Source: Nothopassalora personata (taxonomy: Eukaryota; Ascomycota; Dothideomycetes; Mycosphaerellales; Mycosphaerellaceae). Taken from it: 64,000 nt of DNA. The stretch lies in the NCBI GenBank assembly GCA_033816765.1, contig CM066293.1, positions 4,092,001-4,156,000 on the forward strand, written 5' to 3'. A program made the translations under genes and the position numbers. This document shows, piece after piece, positions 22,533 to 33,800 of the stretch; position 1 is the stretch's first letter, and every line of letters starts with the position of its first letter. Under the pieces are notes generated by a model. That model was not told where the DNA came from. It saw only the letters and a list, made by a program, of their open reading frames with translations, and did not search any database.

Positions 22533-25500
22533 GTAGGTTAATTTACGGCGCTTAACTTACCGGTAACTTACTAAAGCCGGATTTAATAAAATTAGTAAGG
22601 TTCTCGTACTATCTCGGAGAAACCACGGACTTTAATTTACTAGTCCCGGGACCGGCAAATAGCTATAGTAAGGAAAACGGATACGACTACAATACAACGT
22701 ATCTATAGGAATCCGGCAAGGCTCTAACGCTTAGTAACTATCTAGCTTACTTATTAGGATTACTTAGGAGTGCTAGAATAAAGGAACGAGTTATAGAAAT
22801 TAGAATAGGCGCGTTTAAGGGAGATTCTATTACTAACGTTTATTTAGTTTAAGGGGATTAGCCCTCTAAGAGCTTAAGGTAATCTACATTAAATGCTTAG
22901 GTACGGAAGCAATAAGTAGGCTAACATATAGCTAATATTAGGATGCCGTAGGTCTTTACGATGTATAAGCGTAAGGCGGATAAGAAGAAGCTAGTAGACG
23001 CAAGCGTTTACGAGCGCCTAGAATTACGAGTTAAGAGAGATATAGAATAGAAGCGTAGGGCACTATACCTAGAGTCTAAGATGCCTAAAGGACAAGGTCC
23101 GTTTAACGGGAAGTACTTAACTAAGAAATTCTTAAGTATAGAGCGAGGTAGCCGGATTACTCTAGAACGGCTTACCTTAATTAAGGTTAGTATTAAGCTA
23201 TTACTAATAGAAAGGGCCTTATTCGATAAGATACTCTATAACCGGGAGGCAGTCCTCGCTTAGGATTTTATTTATATAAGGCAAATTAGGCACGACGTTA
23301 TGCTACCTTAGAAGATTAATACAGTCCCTTATAAGCTATAGTAGGCACGCCCTATCCGGTTGCACCTAAGTCTTAGGGCAATTGTTAAGCGCATAATTAG
23401 AGCCCGGATTAAGAATAATATCCTAGAAGACTTATAAGGGGCATATTCTAATAGCTAGTTCCTAGTTGTAAAGAAAGTTAATGCCTCTAGAAGCGATATA
23501 CTATATCGATTAATTAACTTAGCTATGCTCCTAAATAAGGTTACTATACGCGATACTAACATTCCACCGGACACGGATAGCTTCTTAGAGGATTTTACCG
23601 GGTACCGAGTCCCTTTACTTATTAACCTGTTTTTAGGTTATAATTAGATCACTTTAGATAAGTCCTACCGGGACTTAATAGCCTTTATATCCCCTCTTAG
23701 CCTAGTACGTAATACGACTCTACCTTAAGGAGCTACTAATTTAGTTACTTAGTTCTTACGTGCGGTAATAAAGATTCTACTTCATTATATCTCGCATCGA
23801 GCGAAGCCGTTTCTCGATAACATCGGTATTAAGGGACTAACTAAGGACTATAGGAATGTAGAAGTAGAGCCTAGGTTAAGGAAATAGGTTATTAAGCACA
23901 TTATTTCCCTAGATCTAGTTCTTACTAACTTAGAAAGAGCTAGTACGGTAGTTACTAGAGGCAAATCCTAATAGTTATACGAGAAGCTTAAGATCGTTAG
24001 GTACGTTACTAGCCCGGATAGTCGCTATCCTAACCTAAAGGTTATAGCTAAGATCCTAGATTAGCCTACGCCTACCTATATTAAGGAGGTCCGTACCTAT
24101 ATAGGACTATGTATATACTTCCGGATATAGATCCCCTAGTTCGTTATTATCGCTCGACTAATATATAAGCTACTAAAGAAGGACGCCGAGTTCACCTAGA
24201 TAGAAAATAAGTAGTTCTCGAAAGAAGAGGTTACTAGATACCTTATATAGGCTCTAGCCTTAGTTACCCTCTACTACTTACCTAGTACTAGGTCTATCTT
24301 TATCTTAGTTAATGCTAGCGGCACTAGATAGGGATGTATCGTTTCTTAAGAATTAATAGATAGTACCGAACGGCGTTACCCGGTGCAGTATAAGAGTAGA
24401 ATCTAGAACGCGTTAGAATCTAGATATAATGCTAGTAAGCGGGAATGCCTTAGGGTCCTTAAGGGGCTTAAGAAGATCTAGAGATATATTACTAGCATTA
24501 ATTTTATCCTTAAGGTTAATACTAAGACACTTATATAGTAGCTTAACCGGCCGGCTTCGGACCTGCCTAACTCGGTAATAGCCCGGTAGGTAGTATAGAT
24601 TAGGCTATTTACGTTTAAAGTAAAGTACGTTACGGGGACTAGGTATACTAGCCTAGATGCCCTGTCTCGTAGGCCCTCTATACCTTAGGAACCTATAGAA
24701 GCTAACGAAGATAAAGTTAACCGGATAATTAATAATAAGCTATTCGGATACCCGGAGCCGGTCGACACCTATCTAGTTAAAATCTAGAAAACACGATATC
24801 TTAGGGACTAATATTCTAAAAGCTCTTAGTAACTTACTTAGGTTATAGAAACTAGGACCCGGCCCGATAGTGTTACCCGTACTAAGTACCGGCGGCTAGT
24901 AAAGAAGAGTGTTAATTTCTTTATCCCGGATTAATTGCTATTCTTCTAGAAGCGCCGAGGAGTACCGTTATAACTTATAATTAACGATAATAAGGCTTAG
25001 AAGGAGATCGTTATAGAATGCTATAAGAGACAAGGTTATCGTAGCGCTAAGGTCGTATATAACCTTATTTTCGATCGGTATTACTAGGACGGGTGCTTCG
25101 CCGATGTCTCTACGTAGGTTCGAAGTTATACTCCTTATAGGTTTTGCGAAGGCAACTAGCGCGCTAATAAGCTTTACTTATCGACCCCTTAGGTTATTAG
25201 TAAGAAGTAGTACTTAGACCCCGTCTAGGTACATGAAAATAGATACCTCCTAGTTACGCGCGAAGCACTTAGTAACTAGATCGAGGCTAGAGTAACGAGA
25301 GCACCTCCTAGCTCTAAGACGGTTACTAAGTTTCTATATAAGGATGTCTTCTATAGGTACGGCTACTATACTAAAATTGTACTTAATAACGCTACGGTTT
25401 ATACGGCTAAGGTTAAGCGGTTACTCGTAGGACTTAGTGTTCGAAGGATCCGAATATTACCGTACTATCCGTAGTCTAATACTCCGGTCGAGGTTAGACA

Positions 25501-25832
25501 CCGTCCGATTCTTATAGCGTTAGTAAAGCTTATAAGGAACATATACCGCGGATAGGAGTAATAGGTACCCGCTATGTTATAGGCTAATAGGACTACGACC
25601 TATCGTACTACTAGAATAACGCTAGCTTAGGTCCTATATAGCTATCGTACGATTCTACCAATTAAGGTTAAGTACCCGACGTAGGCTAATTATTAATAGG
25701 GATCGGTAAGGACGACTAAGGACCTACTTGCTATACGTACGCATTAACTATAGGCTCGAGACCTTAGTTTAGAAGAGCTATATGCTCGAAGGAAGCGGCT
25801 AAGAGAACTTAGTAAGGACTACTTTAATTCTT

Positions 25833-26596
25833 GATTGATTGATTGATTATTCCATTAACGTGCTATTTGAGTCAAAGACTATGCAACACGGGTCTCGAGA
25901 ACGAGACCAAAATTTGAGAGAAGGAGAAAAGCCCCGTCGTACCCCGGACGTAAAAACTCCTTAAAAGATGCGAGCAACGCTCGCTATTCGAACCGTAAAT
26001 CGAATATATTGCGGCGTAGTACGCGCGTACCCGGTAGTCGTGTCTTGTCGAGAATTGCGGTTTGTCGCCTTGCCCCGGGCGAGACAAGTTTTGCGCCCGT
26101 GTCTCGTTCTTGTTTTAAAAAGCCAAGCCGGCCGTACCCGTACGCACCGAGCAAAATCCCAAGAAACACCCGTTGCCTCTGTTTCAATCCAGTCGCGTTC
26201 TCCGGTCTCGAGTGTAGCTCCTCGGTCGCAGTGGCCTCGCTGTCGTCCCCCCCTCGGCCTCTCTTGGTTCCAGCCGTGCAGTATACGTGGTTTGCGCCCC
26301 TAAACGCCTCTCTTGGTTCCAGCCGGCAGTTTACGTGGTTTGCCGGGACGACAGGTAGACAGCGCCTTCGTTGTTCGAGCGACGTGTACGCTATGTACGT
26401 CGCTTTCCCTTCTCGCAGTTCCGGAGTTCTTGTTTGTAGATTTTGAGCGTATCTCGTTCGTTCGGTTCGTCCGACCTGTCTTTTCTTGTTTCGAGTCGAG
26501 TAGGCTTGTATTTTTCGAGAGAGAGAGTCTTAGTTTCTCTTCGTCGTAACGAAGATACTTACGTCGTCCGCCGCGTGAAGGCGCTCTCTATAGGAC
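25833..26596 (-). mobile_element. Non-LTR-type insertion with 16 bp target duplication
   Basis: A 764 bp non-RIPped block lies inside element D. The 16 bp GACTACTTTAATTCTT occurs immediately on both sides (25817-25832 and 26597-26612). The left end consists of (GATT)4, so on the minus strand the element ends in a short tandem AATC-type tail. A long variable duplication plus a simple-repeat tail is typical of target-primed (LINE/SINE) insertion. No reverse transcriptase is present, so it would be a 5'-truncated LINE or a SINE-like element. A plus-strand open frame of 145 codons (26009-26446) is not recognisable. Confidence 0.65.
26258..26344 (+). repeat. 49 bp tandem duplication inside the non-LTR insertion
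   Basis: The segment starting CCTCTCTTGGTTCCAGCC at 26258 is repeated at 26307, and both run into ACGTGGTTTGC. The offset is 49 bp, with small differences between copies. Confidence 0.8.
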
Positions 26597-27097
26597 GACT
26601 ACTTTAATTCTTACCGGAATGTTAACTTTATTAGTTTTTAGAAGGGCAACCTTATTATAAGGTTCGATAAGCTATATAAGGATAACTTCTTACGTAAGAT
26701 CGGTTACCGATAGTAAGGTCCATATCGGGTGTCTAGTGTCTCTAGGGAATTTAGTACCTATATTCTTAAGGAACTTAATAGTACGCTAATAAAGGGTGTT
26801 TAGGCACGAGAAAACCTTAAGCTAGTTCTAGAGCTTTACCCGGATAACATAGGAGTACTAAGCTTAGATAATAGGATCGATCTCGTAATAGGGGAGGGAG
26901 AAGTCGCTAATAGCGTCGCTAATAGCAAAGATAGTAGTAATTTAAACGAGATCGAGCCTATCGCCGACGAAGAGGTACTACCTATAGGAGTTAACGAAAG
27001 GGGATCGGATCCTAAACCGGAATCTAAGAAGCTATAGGTTAGGCCTTATAACCTTTCTATAGCCGAAATTTTACAGTTTAGTAGGATCGAGGCTAAG

Positions 27098-27535
27098 TGT
27101 TACGGAATGATTCCTATAGACCCTAGAATTATAATAACGAGACGAGTACGTAACTTATCCTACCTAAGCGCTTAGACTTAGGGCGATTAGACTACTTATA
27201 CTTAGACTAATTAGACTGCTTATACTTAGACTAATTAGACTACTTATACTTAGAATAATTAGACTAATTACCGAGATCTACGAATCTCCTTTATATTTAG
27301 GAACGCTAAGAACCCCTTATAGTTTCGAGGCGTTTAACTTACTATTTAATATTACTGTTTAGAATATACTATAACCTAACCTCTACCTTACTACTACTTA
27401 GTCTTTATAAGACAAGACAGCTACTACTTTATTACTCTCCCTTAACTTCCTATCGGCCCGAGAACAAACCTAATTAAGCTTATCTTCTTAACTTGTAATA
27501 TTATTAGGTTATACTAAACCTAATAGCTTTAAACG
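27098..27535 (+). repeat. 5' LTR of element E
   Basis: 438 bp, TGTTACGGAATGA...CCTAATA (terminal CA to TA). The downstream sequence CTTTAAACGCCC is shared with element I, which fixes the right end. It includes a TATA-like TTTATATTT near 27,290. Confidence 0.75.
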
Positions 27536-27538
27536 CCC

Positions 27539-27547
27539 TCTACGATA
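27539..27547 (+). promoter_or_regulatory. Candidate self-primer binding site of element E
   Basis: TTAAACGCC lies three bases after the LTR. It is the exact reverse complement of GGCGTTTAA inside the same LTR (27329-27337), which lies about 38 nt after a TATA-like box, near where the transcript should begin. This is the arrangement of self-primed Tf1-like elements. Confidence 0.55.
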
Positions 27548-30500
27548 GGAGACCAATAGAGTAAACGGGGAACACCCGCCCCTAGTGAAGTAAGTAGAGC
27601 CCGACGACCTTAGACCGTAAACGATACTATTAATGCCTTAGCTACTTATATAGGTAACGATACCCTTAAGGTTAGTAAGCTAGAATACTACTATAGCGAC
27701 CGAGACAAGTTCGACACTTAGGTCTCTTAGATAGATATATACTTCTTATTTAACTCTATACCTAAGAACCTTAAGCCTATCTTTACTACTACCTGCTTAA
27801 GAGGACGAGTATAGCATTAGGTTAAACTATTCCTTAGGAAATACCTAGATAGTAACGGAGAAGACAATGCCGACGGAATCTTTAGATTATATAACTATCT
27901 TAAGTATGCTATAAAGAGCGTCTTTAGTGTCTCTAATAAGATTACTACTACCGTTCGTGTTATTTAGTATTTAAGCTAGAAGACATCTACTACCGAATAT
28001 ACTACTAAATTCTAGGAATATACGTAACTTACCGATTAGGACGATAAAGCACTTTAAGTTATATACTGAAGAGGACTAAAGGAGTATATTAAGGACGAGT
28101 TAATAAGGGACGGTCGGAAGATCGATAGCTTAGGCAACCTCGTTAGAGTTACGATTAATCTTAACGATAAGCTCTACGAGAGAGCTATAGAACGACAATA
28201 CGACTCTAAGGTATCTAGAAAGGCTAGATATACACTAGGCTACGATAATCGTAATAAAGGCTTCTATAACAATTATAACAATAAGCCTAGGGACAAACCG
28301 TACTACGGACTATAGCTAATAGAACTCGACGTTACCGAGAAAGGTCGTAAGATTAGGAATAGTAACGGGAATAGAGTATCCCGGAGTTTAAAAGAAACAC
28401 GAACTTACTATAGATGTAGTAAACCTAGCTACCTAGTAAGGGACTGCCGCGGTAAGAATATAGTACGCCGCAAACAGTTTAATATAATACGACCCCGACC
28501 TAGTAAATCTAAGAGTAGCGTTAGATCTCGAGGAGATACCGACTATACTCGGAGAGTAGGGGAGAGAGCTAGTAATAGAAGTATGACGCCTCTCCTAGAC
28601 CCCTTAGAAGGACGAGGAGGATACTATAGGTAGTAAATAGAAGTTATTCTATTTAATGCGAAGAACTAACTACGATAGTTTAACATAATAATACGAAGAG
28701 TCGACTACGAGATCGAATCCGAGTCTCGAAATAGTTATAGAAGCCTTTATTAGCGATTCTATTACTAAGACTCGTGTTAAGCTTACTACGCCGCGAAGTT
28801 AGGCGTAGGGTATTAGCCTTAATAACCGAGAGGAACCCTAGGAGCAACGTATAGGCAAAACGCTACGCTCCGAGAAGTAGATATTAACATATCCTACTTT
28901 AACGACGATAGAAGCGATAAGTAAAACTAGGACCTAGGATAGAACGGATCGTAGTTACCGGAACTATAGGAAGAAAGTTAAGAAACTACCGGGCTAGATA
29001 CTATCGAGGAAGACTAGGATCCGGAAGAATTAAGCGAAGAAGATTCCTCCGAAGGAGAAGAGAGCGACACTAACGATAATAATAAACAACTAACCTTTAC
29101 AATTAATGTACCTAAGAAATTATATAATATAATCGTACACCTATAAAGAAGGTACGAAGAATTCCTACCTAAGATAGGCGGACGAAGAATGCTATACTCT
29201 ATTAAGTTTAATAAAACACTCGACACCCTACGAGGCATAGCCTAGGGATACCTACTTATAGAAATAGCCGAGAATCTAGTAACCGCTATTACGGAACGAC
29301 TACCGATAGGGAGCCAAATAATAGGAACCGGATACCTTATACCGTTAGGAACATTTATATCGAATAAATTACGTAACGTAGTATAACACGTACGCGTACT
29401 CTACTTAGAAACGTAGAAGATCTAGGAACGTTACCGAATATAGGTACGGATATAGAAAGGCTCGCGCTAGGTTTAAGCGGAGGCCTCGAGACACGAAGTA
29501 CGACGTTCTATATACGAATAGGGAAAAGGATTAACTCCCTAGGAATAAGCGACCGAAGGGAGTTATATAACATAGAAAAGGCTTAAGCATTACTAATAAC
29601 AATAGTATTTCGAACTAAGATTATCGTTAATAGGTATAAGATAGATGCTATAATAGATTCTAGAGTAAGCGGGAACTTTACCTCCGAATTATTTATTACT
29701 AGATATAGGATCGCTACCTATAAGAAGAAAGAGGGTTATAAATTAATCGCGGTAGACGGATTATCCTTACCTAGTATAGAGCGCGAGACGATATCGCTAC
29801 TACTTACTATCTAACGGTACTATAAGGAGATTATCTTAGATATTACTAATATAGCTAGTTATAACATCGCTCTAGGTATGCCTTAGTTAAGAAAGCATAA
29901 TCTAGTAATCGACTAGAGAAGAGGAGTACTTATATTTAGGGAATGCGACTATATTATCGACATTTAGCCTACGTAGCGGTAGCAATCGCTAGTAGATAAG
30001 GTAAAGAGACAGCTTAACCAAATAGAGCTTACGCCGACTAGAAGGATAGAAGAACTACCTTCGACCGGGATAGATACTAGCGTAGGGCCGCCGGGTTACG
30101 AAGTTACTAGTAGTAATAGAAGTAACGTACTATCGAAGGATACTAATATCTTAGAGTTAAGTATTCCTAAAGAGTATCGTAAGTAGTCGCGACTCTTTAA
30201 AGAGGAAAGAGGTAAGGATGCCTTACCTAAGCACTAACTATAGGATTATAAGATAAACATTTAGCTAGGGAAAGAACCTCTATAGGGACCCCTATATTAA
30301 ATGTCTAAGAAAGAGCTACAGACCCTACGAGAATAGCTAAAGGAGAAGCTAGCTAAAGGATAGATAAGAAGATCTACCTTAAGTATAGGAACTCTATATA
30401 TGTTCGTTCTAAAAGCAAACGGGAAGTTACGACTCGTATAAGACTATAGGAAGTTAAACGAGATTACGATTAAGAACCGATACCCGCTACCTAACATCGA

Positions 30501-30670
30501 AGAAGCATAAGATAGATTAACTAGATTAGACTAGTATACGAAGATTAACCTACGAGATGCCTTCTACGCTATACGGATAGCGGAAGGAGAAGAATAGAAA
30601 ACCGCTTTTAGGACAAGATACGGACTTTATGAATTCTTAGTTATACTAATAGGATTAACTAACGTACCCG

Positions 30671-30862
30671 TGTCACAAGCAGGTGCAAGCACGTGGTCGG
30701 ATAAGGTACAAGTCGAATAGACGGTCTATCTAAGAGAGGCGCGGAGGGCGCGAGGTAGATATACACGCGCCAAGCCCTCGGGCCGGCTTAGTCAGCGGCG
30801 CGCGCGGGATCCACGCACGTGCGCGCGGGTCCAAGTGAATGATGGGCGCCGGTACGGTGACA
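30671..30862 (-). repeat. 3' LTR of the intact chromovirus
   Basis: 192 bp, TGTCACAAGC...GGTGACA, with short inverted termini TGTCAC/GTGACA. It appears identical to 37895-38086. It encodes the last 43 or so codons of pol in antisense. Confidence 0.95.
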
Positions 30863-33800
30863 CTACCCCCCCCTTTCAGAGTGCGCTCCGGAGCACTCTT
30901 TCCTCTCACATCCATCATTGCCATTGCAAATGTCTCATCATCCATCAGGTCGTTATCTATTACGTCCATCTCATCGTCATTCGTAACCACTGTCGTTGTA
31001 CCCACCTCGTGACCATCCATGATGCTACGTAACGCAGGTGGGTTGTCGCGGCGACACGGCACAGCAACCTCAGTTACTGTCCGGACGGTGTCCTCTTCGG
31101 TGTGTGTACTGAGCTCGTCGCACAGGCGCCCTGTGCCATAGTGACTCGCGCCATCTAGGCGGCTGCACACTGTGTTCTGATGACCATCGGCAGTGTTGCT
31201 GCCATTGTGACTCGCGCCACGCAAGCGCTCAGCTTCAGGGACTCGGTCTGCTTGTCGAGAAGGATCGTTATCGCGACGCGTATCGCTCTCTTTCTCACAA
31301 GTCCGGAGGCCTGGTCCCACCGGCATCAGAGTCATCGCTGCTGACGACGTGGGTGCTGTGCGTGCTACTCGCATGCCTGTGGCATTCTCATTTGCAACCC
31401 AGTCTGCAGGTGGTTGAAAACCAGGTGGTTTGGTCGCTCGCGGGTGGTTGTGGTGAAAGTCGGCCACAGAGGCGGCGGCACCCTCAATAACCTGATCCGC
31501 AGCTTCATAGGATGGCCGATTGTATCCAACGTACTTCACCAAGTATTCCCAATACGGCTGCTTCCCTCCTGCTGGTGCGCGTCCGCACGGCCATCTCTTC
31601 TTGCAATCCAGGATTTGCTCAACTTCCCAGTGGTCGGGTTCGGCGGGGTCGGTCTCGTGCTCTTCATCGTCGACAATGCGAATCGGCGGAGGAGCTGGTT
31701 GTACTTGTCCCTGGACTGGCGGGTGTACTGGTGCAAGAAGGTGCGAATGAAAGTGGTTGTCGATATTCATGGTGGGTGGGAGATCCACTTTGTAAGCATT
31801 GCCCGGAAGCACCTCCGTGATCACGTGCGGGCCCGACCACCTGACATCCATCTTTCGTGAAGGTCTCTCCATGGTCCAGTTCTCGGTGCTAATCCACACC
31901 TCATCGCCTTCCTTGTAGAGCGGCGCTGGTGTGCGGTTCTGATTAGCATACTCGGCTTGCACGGCTTGGGCGAGAGCCATCTGTTGGCGAAGATATTGCT
32001 GCATGTCGTGCATCTTTGTTGCAAAGCGATCCGCTGCTTCAGCATCCAAGCGTTGCTTGTGGGGCATGAGTGGCATTGGAAGATCCAGCTCGAGTTCAGA
32101 GAACCTTGGGTTGCGGCCAGTGTTAGCATAGAACGGCGATACACCTGTTGTAGCTGACACGGCATTGTTGGCTGTGAACTCAGCGAGGGGAGTCCAGTCT
32201 GGCCAGTCATCCTGAGCGTAGTTGACAAACATGCGCCAATACTGCTCCATAGCCTTGTTCGTGTTCTCGGACTGTCCATCAGTCTCAGGGTGATATGCTG
32301 ACGAAAGCTTCTGCTTGATTCCTAACAGGGCGCAGAGACGTCTCCAGAATGCGGACACCCATTGTGTGCCACGGTCAGAGACAATGCTCTTCGGGAGTCC
32401 ATGCCTGCTGAACACATATCGCAGGTACACGAGGGCTGTGTGCTCTGCAGTCATCGATTGAACTGGGATCATGTGTTTCTCCTTGGTAAGTCGGCATGTG
32501 ACGGTCAGGGCATCTTCGTACGTTTGCCCATCCAGCGCACTCTTGCCTGGTGGCAGATGAGTCACGAAATCCATCGCAACATCCTCCCATGCTGCAAAGG
32601 GAACTGGCAAGGGTTTCAACAGCCCTGGGTATTGGATGTTCGTACTCTTGTTCGTGCGACAGATGCGGCAGGCTCGCACATAGGACTTGACGAAACGTGC
32701 CATGCCAGGCCAGACGTAGTTGCGGGCTACCAGCTCGTACGTCTTCTCGTCACCTATGTGACCTGCAACTGCGTGATCATGGAAGGCTTGGGTGATGCGG
32801 GTGCGTACTGGCACTTCACCGTCGTCGAGTGCTTCTTCTGACTCAGGAGGCACAAAGAGACTGTACCCACCGTACACGTTCTTCATGTAGATCATGCCTC
32901 CTACTGGCACGGCGTGTCGGTCATCCAGACGGTGCTTGCGTAGCAAAGAACAGGGTAAGTCGTTCTCTAGCTGCCGTACTGCTTCCTCGGTCTCTGGCTG
33001 TGCGTACAGCTCTCGGATCGCAGTCGTCAACGGAGTGACCACGTCGTTCGCACTAATGTTCAGAACTCGCGACGACGACAGGTTGAGAATGCGGTCTGGT
33101 CCTAGTAGCACCTGGTGCTGCTGCTGATTGCGCGGGTCGCTCAGATCACCGTGGATTGGCAAGTCCTGAGATCTCCTGGTGAGGCTATCAGGCTTGGTGC
33201 CTTGCACCCCTGGTCGATACACGATCTTGAAGAAGAACTGAGAGAGGAACTCGGCCCACCTTGCTTGGCGGCGATTCAACTGCTTCGTGCTCATGAACCA
33301 CTCTAGGTTCTTGTGGTCAGAGTACACGAGCGTCGGCTTGTCTTCTGCTGACTCTGGGTCAGGCAGGTTCTCGTAATCGTCCGTGCCGAACTCATTGACG
33401 GTGAGCTCTGGGCGCCATTCCTCAAAGGCTTGCACAATGGCCAGCAACTCTTTGTCGTAGATGTCATAGTTGCATTGTTGTGGGTCCATTTTCTTGGACA
33501 TATATGCAATAGGATGCAGTACGCCGTTCTCATTACGCTGCGACAGGACTGCTGCTGTTACGTAGTCTGATGCATCCGTTTCAAGGATCGTCTCTCTTCC
33601 TGGATAGAAGTGCTTCAGCGTGGGCGCGTCGATGAATGCCTGCTTTAGGGCATCGAACGACTTCTGGCAAGCTTCTGACCATTCCCATGGTACGTTCTTG
33701 CGGGTCAACTTGGTCATCGGTAAGCAGATCTTGCTGAAGTTCTTGATGAATCTGCGATAGAAATTGGCGAACCCTGTGAACGACAGAATGTCGGTGACAT

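Larger units (their letters stand above)
17995..27097 (+). mobile_element. Element D: RIPped Ty3/gypsy element, 3' end lost
   Basis: A 367 bp LTR (17995-18361) is followed by decayed gag (about 18,600-21,400) and pol (about 21,700-26,700). Reading through RIP stops, RT is recognisable near 23,660-23,900 (ISPLSLVRNTTLP then GATNLVT) and RNase H/linker near 24,600 (TSLDALSRRP). Integrase-like sequence is near 25,350-25,530. Trp and Gln codons are mostly TAG. Three solo LTRs and one non-LTR-type insertion interrupt it. Where the 3' LTR is expected, the LTR of element E begins at 27098. Without the insertions D would be roughly 7.3 kb. The class is clear; boundaries of gag and pol are approximate. 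Confidence 0.7.
27098..30670 (+). mobile_element. Element E: RIPped chromovirus, truncated in RT
   Basis: The 5' LTR (27098-27535) is followed by the self-complementary primer site, decayed gag (about 27,640-28,640, with a zinc-knuckle remnant near 28,415 reading CYRCSKP...VRDC), protease, and the start of reverse transcriptase near 30,300-30,665. It is closely related to element I. Compared with I at about 48,410, E stops abruptly at 30670, where the LTR of the intact chromovirus begins. The rest of E's pol does not resume at 38087. Confidence 0.75.

Noticed and set aside
25985..26000. GGTTCGAAT on the minus strand as a pol III B-box of a SINE
   Set aside because: It lies near the inferred 3' end of the insertion and no A-box is paired with it.
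26009..26446. 145-codon plus-strand frame in the non-LTR insertion
   Set aside because: Composition is Arg/Ser/Val-rich without motifs, and the element's inferred orientation is minus.
29014..29238. 74-codon minus-strand frame in element E
   Set aside because: Chance open stretch in RIPped DNA, antisense to decayed gag-pol.
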